Origin: Eutreptiella sp. 'Long Island Sound 2002'
Lineage: Eukaryota; Euglenozoa; Euglenophyceae; Eutreptiales; Eutreptiaceae
Reading direction: 5' to 3'
DNA length: 64,000 nucleotides
Assembly: GCA_964036045.1 (NCBI GenBank)
Contig: OZ038382.1
Coordinates: 2,874,612 to 2,938,611 of the forward strand
This document shows positions 1 through 10,498 of this stretch, piece after piece. A program made the translations under genes and the position numbers. The number at the start of each line of letters is the position of its first letter. Positions within the stretch are counted from its first letter, which is position 1. The notes beneath the pieces are model-generated. The model was given only the letters and a program-made list of their open reading frames with translations. It was not told the origin of the DNA and did not search any database.

Positions 1-39
1 CCACACACCACACGCCACGCACCACCGCCGCCAGCAGGC

Positions 40-361
40 CCCAGTCAGGAGTGGCGGGGAACTGCACACCACCACCGGCAGCGAAACCCAGCCAGGAGTG
101 GCGGGGAGTAGCACACAGGAACCTCCGCCAGGAGTGGCGAGGGACCAACCACACCACACACCAGCCACAACCCCAACACACAACACCGCCGCCCGGAGAC
201 CCCAGCCAGGAGTGGCGGGGAACCGCACACCACCACAGGCAGCGAAACCCAGCCAGGAGTGGCGGGGAGTAGCACACAGGAACCTCCGCCAGGAGTGGCG
301 AGGGACCAAACACACCACACACCAGCCACAACCCCACCACACACCACCGCCGCCCGGAGAC
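40..361 (+). repeat. 161-bp tandem repeat, two copies
   Basis: Two consecutive copies of a C-rich unit are visible. The same landmarks recur exactly 161 bases apart, for example the GCCAGGAGTGGCGGGG word at 91 and 252, and CGCCAGGAGTGGCG at 126 and 287. Each unit holds three copies of a small inverted repeat (GCCA-GGAG-TGGC), a CACCACAC-rich stretch and a CACCGCCGCCCGGAGACC block. Several frames stay open only because the DNA is very rich in C and A, so I do not call a gene here. Confidence 0.9.
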
Positions 362-835
362 CGAACCGGCCGCGAGCGCCGCGCACACACAGACGGGACA
401 CTGCACCCGCCAAGGCAGTAGTGGCGCACAGCGCCACGCCCCAACCCCTAGGCTAGGCAGCCACCGCGCCAGCCCAAGGGGGTCCCACTGGCGACAAGCC
501 AGTAGCACGGGCCCGGCGGCGCCGGTGCCCCGGGCGACCACGCATTAGGGGGGCGACGCAGTGGGTAAGCGCCCGCGGCCACGGCTGCGAATTGATGCAC
601 TGACCGGGGAGTGGCGAAACGGGGACGCCGGGGAAGGACGGGGCTCCGAGCTCTGTGAACCCGGGGGACTCCGCCACCAGGCAGGAGGTGCGTCTTGGAG
701 GGCCCCCCACTAGGACCCGGTGGGGAGGGTATCACCTGGCCCGACCAGGTGGCCCCCCGGGGCCGAAAGGCGTCTAGTACCCGCAAAATCAAACCTCAAA
801 CCTCAAACCACCACACACCACCGCCGCCCGGAGAC
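362..835. other. GC-rich spacer with stem-loops, no gene seen
   Basis: This stretch separates two blocks of the 161-bp repeat. It contains several short perfect stem-loops: CTGGC-gacaa-GCCAG near 491, CACCTGG (733-739) with CCAGGTG (745-751), and GGCCCC/GGGGCC just after. No coding frame has convincing protein character. A structured RNA, such as a 5'UTR element or ribozyme-like fold, is possible but not shown. Confidence 0.4.
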
Positions 836-1210
836 CTCAGCCAGGAGTGGCGAGGACCGCCCACCACCACCGGCAGCGAAACCCAACCAGAAGTGGCGGG
901 CAGTAGCACACGGGAACCTCCGCCAGGAGTGGCGAGGGACCAACCGCACCACACACCAGCCACAACCCCACCAACACACCACCGCCGCTCACCACACACC
1001 ACACACCACACACCACACACCACACGCCACTGCCGGCGGCGGAACCCCAGCCAGGAGTGGCGGGGAACCGCACACCACCACAGGCAGCGAAACCCAGCCA
1101 GGAGTGGCGGGGAGTAGCACACAGGAACCTCCGCCAGGAGTGGCGAGGAACCAACCACACCACACACCCGCCACAACCCCACCAACACACCACCACCGCA
1201 CACCACACAC
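836..1210 (+). repeat. Further copies of the 161-bp repeat
   Basis: Two more divergent copies of the unit seen at 40-361 occur here. They include the GCCAGGAGTGGCG hairpin words near 841, 921, 1051, 1097 and 1133 and the CACACCACACACC filler. The copies are separated by an expanded CACCACACAC tract around 990-1030. This block lies on the same strand as the first. Confidence 0.85.
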
Positions 1211-2394
1211 CACAAACCACGCACCACACACCAACACAGACACCACGCGCGCACGCACCGCGCCACAAACACACACACCGGCGGCGAACCACGACCAGAG
1301 GAGGGGGCGACACGCACGCAAGCAACACAGCCAGGAACAGTGAACCCCCCCCCCCCCCCACCACCACCACCCCACCCCGGAGAGACGGGACACCAACCAC
1401 CGCAAACCGCACAGCGAAAAGGGGGGCGGGACGAAAAGGGCCCACGGGGGACGCAGGCGAGGGACCCAACCTCAGGGGTTTGGGGGCCCCCCCGGTGACC
1501 GTATCGGCCCCACCTGAGCACACGCAATAAGGTGGGATACGCCCGGGACCGTTGGTCAGCGGCCCGCGGTGGCACCGGCCTGGGGGGGTGACCAATGGGC
1601 CTGACCAAGAGCACTCCCCACGGCACGTACTGCGGTTCGGGCCCAGCGAGGGGCTGCGGGTAGGGCACACCGTCCATCGGGGCAGGCAAGAGACGCGCCT
1701 GTCCCGCAAGGACTCCCCAGCGACCCACAGTGTACCCGACCCCGGTGTGGGGAACGGCTGGAGTACCTGGCTACGGAGCAGGTCCATTTGTACCGAGCGG
1801 GTACAAATGGACGGCCCGTACAACAGAGTTAAACCCTGACGGGGAGTGCAAGCAACGCCCCCCCCACGGGGAAACACCAGGGGAAGGGACCCGAGCCGGC
1901 GACAAGGACCCCCCCCCACCCACCACAGCCGGGAAGGCCCGGGCACGACACCAGAGAAACACCGCCCCAAGCGACACGGAAAAGAGACAGAAGGAGGAGG
2001 GCACGCAAAGGGGACAGCAAGGGGACACACCACCAACAGACCCCAGCCAAGGGGGGCGGGGAACCACACAGCCGAGACAGGGGGGGGGGCACGACACACA
2101 GCCCCCAAACCAAACAGGGCCGCCAAACCACGCCCGCAAAGGCGAGGACAGGCACCCAAACGCACCACCAACACACCGCACACACGCCCGAGCGTGCACA
2201 CAACACACACCCCCACAACCGCCACCGACACGAGCCCCACAAGCGCACACCACACACCAAAGCGCAGGCGCCGCCCGCACCACACACGCAACACACACAA
2301 ACCCAAACAACAGGAACCCAGCAACCCCCCCCCGCCAGGGGGGCTGCAGGGCCGTCAGAAACCGCTAGGACACAGAGGAGGACCCACCAAGCCC
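1211..2394. other. C-rich non-coding stretch with one strong inverted repeat
   Basis: No credible gene is seen. The sequence holds a C12 run near 1347, a GC-rich structured segment at about 1440-1845 and a very C/A-rich tail. Long minus-strand frames across this region encode Val/Cys/Trp-rich low-complexity peptides and look like artefacts of composition. Confidence 0.5.
1782..1812. repeat. Perfect 13-bp inverted repeat (hairpin)
   Basis: GTCCATTTGTACC at 1782-1794 is followed by a 5-base loop and then its exact reverse complement GGTACAAATGGAC at 1800-1812. It is the longest perfect short-range hairpin I saw in the first 6 kb, and it sits in a local AT-richer island within C-rich DNA. It could be an RNA stem, a terminator-like or processing signal, or a protein-binding palindrome. 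Confidence 0.85.
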
Positions 2395-5300
2395 GCAGCC
2401 AGGAGTGGCGAACGGCCACACCCAGTAACACCCGAACGGCCACGCCCAACACCAGGACCGGGCACTACGACACCCACACCAGCACCGCCACCAACGCCCA
2501 AACCGGACGCCACGACACCCTCACCAGCGGACACACCCGAAACCAACGGAGGCACCATCGGCAACACCAGCGACCCCAGCACCCACCAAAACACTAGGAC
2601 ATGGGACACCCTCACCAACAACAAAGCAACACAAAAAGCCATCCAACACTGACCAACGACCGCTACCAGCCGATCCGGTCCCCCACGGACCCGCACCCAG
2701 AACCACCGCCACCGGCATCCACGCCATCGGAAACACCAACACCGCCAAAAATCAAGCCAACACAACACCCTCACCAACACCGTCACCGCCGGCACCAACG
2801 CCTACGAAACCTACGCACGCCACCGCCGGTTCCAGCACCTACATCACCCAAGCCAACGGCATCAAGCACACCATCGCCGGCAACACCCCACCATCAGCGT
2901 CGCCACCAGCAACCTCTGCCAGCGGAGGACACCGAAGCCACCACAGCCGGTGAGCCAACAAACCACCAAGCCCCGGCCAGGGGAAGCGAGGGCACGCGCC
3001 CGGAACCACCATGCAATCCCCGGCGACACCCACACCACCGGCGCCGCCAACACCACCCTCACCCACGACACCACCCGGAGCAACGCCTGCGCCACGTACA
3101 CCAACAGCAGCACCAGCAGACCACACCACCTACTGCACACCCTCCCAGATAGAGCCACAGAAACCGACCACCGCCCTGAACACAAGCCGCTGACCACCCA
3201 CACACAGACCCACGCCAGCCACCACCAGCATCAGCAGCGTCCGAGACGCCGTGAACCATAGCGACGCCCACAACGACCTCACCACCGGCATCACCGACAC
3301 CGACACCGGCAGTACGGCCTCAGCACCGACAAACCAGAGCGTCAACGGCAACCGCCACGGCGACACCGCCCGGTACAACACCATCGGCATCAACGACACC
3401 AAGGGAGCCAACACGCAGGCCAGCGACACCCATGGGTACCTCCACCAGGAGTGGCGAGGTCCCACCCCCGCCGTCAGAACACCACCATCCACCAGGGCAA
3501 CACCCGCAGCGCCCACATCGCCCACAGCTCCGCCGGCGGCGCCCTCGCCAGCACCGTCACCAACACCGCGACGGCCAGCCACGAGTGGCACGCCCGGAAC
3601 CGCCGACCACCCAAACGCAGGCCGCGCCCAGCACCAACACCAACAACACCCACGCCAACAGACCACCACGACACACGCCAACCACCAAGTAACACCTAAG
3701 GCACCCTCGCCTTCGGCAACACCAACGCCACCAACACCCACGGCACTATCCACACCACCACCAACCCCACCAACGACGGGCCGAGGTGCCGTCACCTACA
3801 ACGCCCCCAACACCACCACCACGGCCCCGCCAACTAGGGCAACCCAACCAACGGCGTCACCAAGGACGCCAGCACGGCTGGCGAACGAACGCCACCGAGC
3901 CCTCAGCCAGGAGAGGCGAACGCCCACACCCAGCAACACCCAAACGGCCACGCCCAGACCCAGGGCCAGGAACTGCGACACCCACACCTGCACCGCCGCC
4001 AACACCCAAACCGAACACCACAACACCCTCACCAGCGGAGACGCCCGGAACCAACAACGGACCAACACAAGAAACCACCCAGCGGCCAAGTTACACCCAA
4101 GGCGTTCCAACCGCGCCACCTACCGGCCCGCACCCAGAACCACCACCAGCACCAGCAGCACCCACTGACAACCCACACACAGACCCACACCAACCACCAG
4201 CAGCATCCACAACATCAGAGACACCGTGAACCATAGCAACGCCCGCAACGACCTCACCACCGGCATCACCGACGGCGCCACCGGCAGTGCGACCTCACCG
4301 ACAGCAACCCGGAGCATCCCACATCCCACATCCCGGTGAGACACCATCGGCAGCAAGGACACCGAGGGGGCCAAGGCCAACCCACCAGCCAACGACGCAC
4401 ATGGGAACCTCCGCCAGGAGTGGCGAGGTCCCCCCTCCGCCGTCAGAACACCGCCAGGGCAGCACTTACAACACCCTACAACGCCAACACACACAGCTCC
4501 CCCGGCGGCACCCCCACCAACGCCAACACCGGCACCACCGACAGCGGCAGCACGGCGACACCACCACCCAACCGCAGCAAGGTCACCCTAAACCACAACC
4601 GCAGCAACACCTATCACTACAGACCCACGGACAGCCGAAGAAATATCCCAACACCAGGGACAACCGACACCACCAGAACCACAGGCCGGCCAAACACCAG
4701 CCACGAATGGCACGCCCGGAACCACCGAACACCAACACACAGGCCACCCGGCACCAACACCAAAAACACCCACGCCACCGGACCACCGCGAGACACACCA
4801 CCGCCAACCCCACCAACGACGAACCGAGGTACCGTCACCCACAACACCCCTAACACCACCATCACGACCCCGGCACAGAGTAACACCTAGGGCGCCCCCA
4901 TCAACGACAACACCAAGGACACCACCACGGCTGGCGAACAAACGCCACCAGCGCCGCCCACCAGGCCCCCAACCAAGGGTAGAAACAACAACGCCACACA
5001 CCATCGCACCCACCGCATCGAAATCACCCGGAGTATCGTCAACATCAACCAGGGGTCCCCACCACCCACCCAAGCAGCACAAAACACCACAGCAACACCA
5101 CCACACCCTCGCCACCAGCGACACCACCGCCAGCACCCTCCGCCAGGAATGGCGAGGAGAAGGCCCAACAGCGCGGACCCACCCAACGTCCCCGGCATCC
5201 TCACCATCGGACCGCCACCACCGGCGCCGACCCCCAACACACCACCGTCACCAACGCCACCGACCCCTGACGCAAAAATCACACAGCCCGCACACACGGC

Positions 5301-6180
5301 ACCAGCCAGAGCTACGCCGACACCACTCCCGGCCAGCTCACACGAACACCACCGGAAGTACCACCGTCGACCGAACGCCACGGCGACCCCAGGGTACGAG
5401 TCCCCCCCACCATCCGCACGGCCAGCGACACCATCACCGGCACGAACCGGAACACCGACAACGACAGCCTCACCAACAACCGACACCCCCCTACCGCTGC
5501 CACCCACCAGTCACGCCACCCACCGTCGAAGCCACCCACCAATGCCGCACCCCGAACCACACTTACACCCGAAACCGGCACCAGCACGCCCGGCCGAGCC
5601 GTCAATGGCACCACCGCCCATGGCACCGCCTACGCTCACCACCGCCACCATCACCCCACGCGAGGCCAGGAACCCCCGGAGTCGCCAACGGCCTCAACGA
5701 GCACCGACACCACCAACACCACCACCGCCGGACGGGGACTACCCACAAACCAGGAACATCTCCACCACCAACAACCAATACACCACCCTCGGCACCCCAC
5801 CATCGCCGACACCACCACGGCACCCATCACACCTCCACCACCGGAGGCGACGTGGGCCACACCACCCGTCAACTACAGCACCCTCACCACCACCGCCACA
5901 TCCGGCCCACAAACGTTACCACCGACAACACCACATACGCCCATACGTCACCCACGCCATGCTCACCAACCATCACCTCGTCATCAGAGGCACCAACACC
6001 ACCGGTGACGACAACAGCGACAACAGCTGACCCACCAGCTAAACACCATCAACCATAGCCCAGCACCAACTTCATCTACTCTAACGCCCATACCACCCTC
6101 GCCAACAGCGCCGCCACCGACACAATCATCCACTCCGGCGCCCACACCACCCTCACCACCAACATCACCAACACCACCAC
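2395..6180 (+). repeat. Array of long, degenerate C-rich repeats
   Basis: Large imperfect duplications are visible. The segment beginning near 2395 (AGCCAGGAGTGGCGAACG...) recurs near 3903. The segment at about 3190-3484 (GACGCCGTGAACCATAGCGA... to CCGTCAGAACACC) recurs at about 4160-4456. The block at about 3577-3890 recurs at about 4697-4955. Spacings of roughly 960 to 1,500 bases differ because of internal deletions. Hairpin words related to GCCAGGAGTGGC mark unit boundaries near 2399, 3447, 3913, 4411 and 5143. Asn/Thr/Pro/His-rich frames stay open locally but shift continually, so this is either satellite DNA or a long-dead Thr/Asn-rich repeat gene. Confidence 0.7.
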
Positions 6181-6433
6181 CCCCAAGGTCAGGGCCCGCG
6201 GGAAACAGAGTGGCAGAGCGAGCACGCCACCACCCGCACGCGTCGCCCACCCTATCGTACACCGCTCCGCAACACGCCCCCCCCCCGCTTCCCCTGACAG
6301 GGCGTGCGCTCCAGCCCACTGCTGGGAAGACGACTTCGACATCCTCCCGGCCATCCGACACCTACTGGCAGCCACGGCCCCGCGCCCACAAGCCCACCAG
6401 CAACCCACGGAACCGCAAGAGCCCGACCACCCC

Positions 6434-9205
6434 ATGCCACCACGCTCCATATCCCCCGCGTCCACCGCAGACCGGAACGCGGAACACCAGCGAGAGGAGC
6501 CCGACCCCGGCCGCGCCGCCACGCCCCCACCGCCCCCCCCCCCAAAGGACATCTACGCCACGCTGGCCAGCACCCTAGCCCCCATGGACGCCGAGCAGTA
6601 CTACCAGTCCGTCCAACGAGACCTCCCTGAGGACCAGGCGACCCTCCAGGGGTGGAAGCAGGAGAAAAGGTACGACAACGAGTGGGGCACAGAGGAAGAC
6701 CTTCTCTGGGACGACACCTGGAAAGGCACCGCGGACGCCTTCCTGGAGGCAGCAGCCGAAACCTACCCCCGCCCGCCCGGGGACACCAGACACGGCCTCC
6801 ACGCCCTCCTAGCGTTCCACAGCTGGAAACACCGCCACACCGTCACCCTCCACCCCCTCGACCACAATCCACACCGATGGACACCTGAAGACGACGCCAC
6901 AGCCACCATCACGGTACAGCAAAGCCCCGAGAACCCGGAGGAATACCACATCACCTGGGACGATCCGGCACCCCACCCCCCCGCCTCCCCCACCCTACCA
7001 GATGTCTTCGCCACCATCAGTGCAGAGCTCCAGGAGGCGAAAGCCCCCCAGCAACTGGACGAAGACATGCCCCAGGCACCATCACCATCAACCACACAAG
7101 ACCAACCCCGCACAGAGCCCCTCACCCACCCCATCACCACAATGGAGCTCCCCCCACAACACCGCACCACCCCAGACCGAAACGGGTTTCGAGACCTGCC
7201 GCGGGAATGGGCGGTCCACAACGGCACACTCCGATGGGACGAAATCACACCGGGCCTCCAGGCCATCCGCCTCCACTCGATCACAGAGCCCACCACCACC
7301 TGGGCACTACCGACGGACCGCCACCACCTCCTCCTCACCGTCCAAGGCGATGCCACGATCACACCCACGGAAGGAGACCCCGTAACAGCAGCCCCCGCCC
7401 ACGCCGTCCACATACCCCCGCAAGCATCGTCGGCACCTATGACGGTGCATCCAGGCCCCAGCCCTTGGCAGGCCATCGTCATCACCTACCCCGCCCCCAA
7501 TGACCACACACACACCTGGCAGCAACGATGGGAGGACATCCGAGGGGACCTCCTCCAAGAACACCTAGGGCTCACACGCACCCACCACACCCTACAACCG
7601 ATACGAGGAGTAGGCCAAGCGCCACACGGCATACTCCCCCCGGGAGTATGGGCGTACGCCACACCCATAAACCCACAAGCAGCGGAGGACATCAAGACCG
7701 CCCTATCCATCCAGCAAGCCCAGACCCAAACCCCGCACCGCAACACCCAACGAGGCTACACAATTTGGTGGGCATACCAAGACCATGACACCCTCACCCC
7801 CCAACCGGGGGCCCCCCCTCTAGACACCAACACCACCGCCCTCCTCCAAGCCGCAACAGCGGCAGCCACACAGGTAGGGGCCCCGGAAACCTGGGGCCCA
7901 CAATACCTGGTCGAAACCAAAGTGGCGCCCCACGCGAAGGGCCAAGACAAGCCCCCAACACCGAAGCCGCTCCACCCCCCGCTCAAGCTAGACCAGACGG
8001 AACACATCCCCCAGGATGAATGGGCGACCCACTACATCATGCCCCACACCACCACCCGCAAGAACGATGCCGCCAAGATCACCGTCAACCGCCACCTCCC
8101 CCACACCACACAGGTGTATGAGCTGACTGCCCCCAACGTCCTCGTCACCCGTCGCCGACACGACGAGCGATACACCATACAGGCGGAAGGGGCCGCCGCG
8201 ACCACCCTGTACACATGGGCAACACGGGGGGACCTCCCACACCCCACCCTCCACCACGCCCCCTCCTGGCCCACCCCCTTCCACACAGCGGACCGCCCCA
8301 ACAAGAAGCCCAAACACACGGGTGTGCACACCCACGCCCAGGAGGCCCAGCACCGACACGAAGCGAGGCGCAAGGCCCGCACCCTCCACGACGACCACAC
8401 CATCCCCCGCATCGGCGTCCCCCCCGCCAGGGTATCAGATACCACCCACAACCGCACGATCACAGGCATCACCACGGACTGCCTGAACCCAGCGGCGTCG
8501 CGGGCAGACGCCGTATGGATCAGCGAAGGGCGCTCCCACACACGGGCGGTGGCGCGCCTCCACAACATCCAACCCCACAAACTCCAGCGCGCCGTTGGAC
8601 CCTTCGCCGTACACGTCACCCCGTACGGCATCGACCACCCCCGGTGTGAGCACCATGACCCGCCCTGCTCCACCCCATGCACCTCGCCCCTGCGCCAACC
8701 GCTGCCGGCCCCCACCATCACGGGCAACATGTACCTAGGCACCGTACCGGGAGACCCGGGCATATACATCCTGCCCAACAGGTCCAGGGAACACGCCATC
8801 CCCCTCCACGGTGTAGAATCCCTCGCCCTGGGACCACCCCCACCAAAACACCAACACCAACACATCCCGGGGGACAAACGGACACAGGCCCCAGACGGGG
8901 GAAAAAAGGCCCACCAACGCGCCCTGGCCCACATCACCCTCCACCCCGCAGCCCACCTACCAAAGGACTTCGGCACGGAGCGCCACATCGTCCTGGAGGG
9001 CCAAGCCCACCACATCATCACCGCCGCCCTGTACATCCTCGCCGCCCACGAACGCCACTGGGACCCCACAACCATCCCAGCAATGCCCCCACCGCCCCAA
9101 GGCCCCAACGATCCCGTCACCCCCTTCCACATCGATCAACTCCTAAGCCGCAAGGCCCCCCCACACCTCCACCCCTCCAGGATACCACTAGCCATCGCAT
9201 CGTGA
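6434..9205 (+). CDS. LINE N-terminal module, function unknown
   Basis: This is a 923-residue open frame with real protein character: mixed hydrophobic and charged stretches and many Trp residues. I could not assign it to a family. The first 60 residues are Pro-rich and include a polyproline run. Residues about 260-360 have a beta-rich pattern with GD and IPP turns, loosely like a cupin barrel; that resemblance is weak. The frame is open upstream of the chosen ATG to at least 6302, with plausible coding sequence, so the true start may lie earlier. It ends in TGA at 9203-9205, but the same frame continues as clear protein for 93 bases before the next ATG. It was probably joined to the next module in the functional element, or is read through. 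Confidence 0.65.
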   Translation: MPPRSISPASTADRNAEHQREEPDPGRAATPPPPPPPKDIYATLASTLAPMDAEQYYQSVQRDLPEDQATLQGWKQEKRYDNEWGTEEDLLWDDTWKGTADAFLEAAAETYPRPPGDTRHGLHALLAFHSWKHRHTVTLHPLDHNPHRWTPEDDATATITVQQSPENPEEYHITWDDPAPHPPASPTLPDVFATISAELQEAKAPQQLDEDMPQAPSPSTTQDQPRTEPLTHPITTMELPPQHRTTPDRNGFRDLPREWAVHNGTLRWDEITPGLQAIRLHSITEPTTTWALPTDRHHLLLTVQGDATITPTEGDPVTAAPAHAVHIPPQASSAPMTVHPGPSPWQAIVITYPAPNDHTHTWQQRWEDIRGDLLQEHLGLTRTHHTLQPIRGVGQAPHGILPPGVWAYATPINPQAAEDIKTALSIQQAQTQTPHRNTQRGYTIWWAYQDHDTLTPQPGAPPLDTNTTALLQAATAAATQVGAPETWGPQYLVETKVAPHAKGQDKPPTPKPLHPPLKLDQTEHIPQDEWATHYIMPHTTTRKNDAAKITVNRHLPHTTQVYELTAPNVLVTRRRHDERYTIQAEGAAATTLYTWATRGDLPHPTLHHAPSWPTPFHTADRPNKKPKHTGVHTHAQEAQHRHEARRKARTLHDDHTIPRIGVPPARVSDTTHNRTITGITTDCLNPAASRADAVWISEGRSHTRAVARLHNIQPHKLQRAVGPFAVHVTPYGIDHPRCEHHDPPCSTPCTSPLRQPLPAPTITGNMYLGTVPGDPGIYILPNRSREHAIPLHGVESLALGPPPPKHQHQHIPGDKRTQAPDGGKKAHQRALAHITLHPAAHLPKDFGTERHIVLEGQAHHIITAALYILAAHERHWDPTTIPAMPPPPQGPNDPVTPFHIDQLLSRKAPPHLHPSRIPLAIAS

Positions 9206-10363
9206 GACACCCTGGACACCCCCCCCCAACAACCCGCCATCCACATCCTCAAAGCGGACACCCAATGGTGGGTCCTCCACTGGGCACACGGAGTCCTCAT
9301 GGCGGCCCAGGCCTATACCCCGGAAATGGACCCAGAAGACCCCCCACGGGGCCAGCAGCGACTCCTCCAAGCCACCACCCTCACAGGCCGCGAAGGCGCC
9401 CCCTGGGAAGCCCTCCACACAGCACTCTACTGGGCTCAAGGCTCCCCCAACGGCCCGGACACACCGGAACCCACAGAGGCCTGGGTCAGGCAGGCCAAGG
9501 CCATGAGGAACTACCACCTACACCACCCCTTCGACGACAGCCCCGCCGCACTGCCATGGCCAACAGATCCCCCGGAGACCGTGCGCAAGCTCGCCGACAT
9601 CATACGCAGCCACGCGAAAGCGAAAATGCAAACACCGGCAGAACCCCCACTGAGGGATCCAGACCAGCAAGCAACGCACCCCTTCTTCAAACCCCATGCC
9701 CCGCTACCTCCAGTCCCACCCAAGCGAACGAGACGACAAAGGGGCGCACCCGCCCCCAGCCAAGCCGGAAAAGCAGCGACCTCCCGATCCCCCGCATCCC
9801 ACCCGACCCACCCGGCGAACCCAGACCAAGCATCCTCGTCATCCTCCCTCCCACCAATACCACCGCCCCTGCCGGACCAAGCATCCTCGTCATCCTCCCT
9901 CCCACCAGTACCACCGCCCCACCCGGACCAGGCATCCTCATCATCCTCCCTCCCGCCACCAGCACAGCCCCCGCCCGAAGCGTACCCAGGGTTCGAAAAA
10001 GGTGCGAAGGTCCAACAGCCCTTCCGCAACGACCACACAGGCGACTGGATCTGGTGTGAGGGCACGATCCAGTACCGCCTCAAGGGACCGGGGGACAACG
10101 GGGGGCCACAAGTCCGGGTGATCTGGCACCGCCAAAAGGAGCTAGACCAAGGCAGCAGCGCCCCCGACAAACCAGTCGCCGACACCCTGGAACTCACCAG
10201 CGCCCACCCCATCCGGCTCCGCACCGAAGAGAACAAGGCCCACACAGGCACCAAATACACTGGGGAGCTCCCCCCGGAGTGGAGCCAAGGCCTCCCCCCG
10301 CCGCGCCTACCCAAACGCCCACAAACCGGCAAAAAGTCCCCAAGCCCCAGTCCCCCTCCCTGA
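9206..10363 (+). CDS. LINE linker module with Ser/Pro repeats
   Basis: This lies in the same frame as the modules before and after it, bounded by TGA codons at 9203-9205 and 10361-10363. The first ATG is at 9299, but the 31 codons before it are Trp/His/Leu-rich and protein-like, so initiation at that ATG alone would discard real sequence. The middle carries three copies of a 17-residue Ser/Pro repeat. After it, residues about 225-300 counted from the ATG form a compact beta-rich segment with aromatic residues, loosely like a Tudor or SH3-type barrel. That similarity is weak. I infer an ORF1-like or linker role in the LINE protein rather than an enzyme. Confidence 0.55.
   Translation, partial: DTLDTPPQQPAIHILKADTQWWVLHWAHGVLMAAQAYTPEMDPEDPPRGQQRLLQATTLTGREGAPWEALHTALYWAQGSPNGPDTPEPTEAWVRQAKAMRNYHLHHPFDDSPAALPWPTDPPETVRKLADIIRSHAKAKMQTPAEPPLRDPDQQATHPFFKPHAPLPPVPPKRTRRQRGAPAPSQAGKAATSRSPASHPTHPANPDQASSSSSLPPIPPPLPDQASSSSSLPPVPPPHPDQASSSSSLPPPAQPPPEAYPGFEKGAKVQQPFRNDHTGDWIWCEGTIQYRLKGPGDNGGPQVRVIWHRQKELDQGSSAPDKPVADTLELTSAHPIRLRTEENKAHTGTKYTGELPPEWSQGLPPPRLPKRPQTGKKSPSPSPPP
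9824..9960 (+). repeat. 51-bp in-frame tandem repeat (three copies)
   Basis: GACCAAGCATCCTCGTCATC-type units start at 9824, 9875 and 9926. They encode three 17-residue repeats beginning DQASSSSSLPP and ending in prolines; the third is cut short. Because 51 is a multiple of 3 the frame is kept, so expansion and contraction would be tolerated by the protein. Similar open frames on the opposite strand are shadows. Confidence 0.95.
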
Positions 10364-10498
10364 CGGGGCAAGGACCGAGGGCACAAGCCTCCACAGCCCC
10401 GGCCCGCCCCCACCGAGGCCACCGTCAACCTCCTCGACCTCAACCACCCGGCCGTCACATACTCCAAGGACGCCACAACCGCCCTCCAAGAGCTCCCG

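Noticed and set aside
796-2324. Long minus-strand frames over the satellite region
   Set aside because: They encode Val/Cys/Trp/Gly-rich low-complexity peptides that follow the repeat units and have no domain pattern. They stay open only because the DNA is C-rich.
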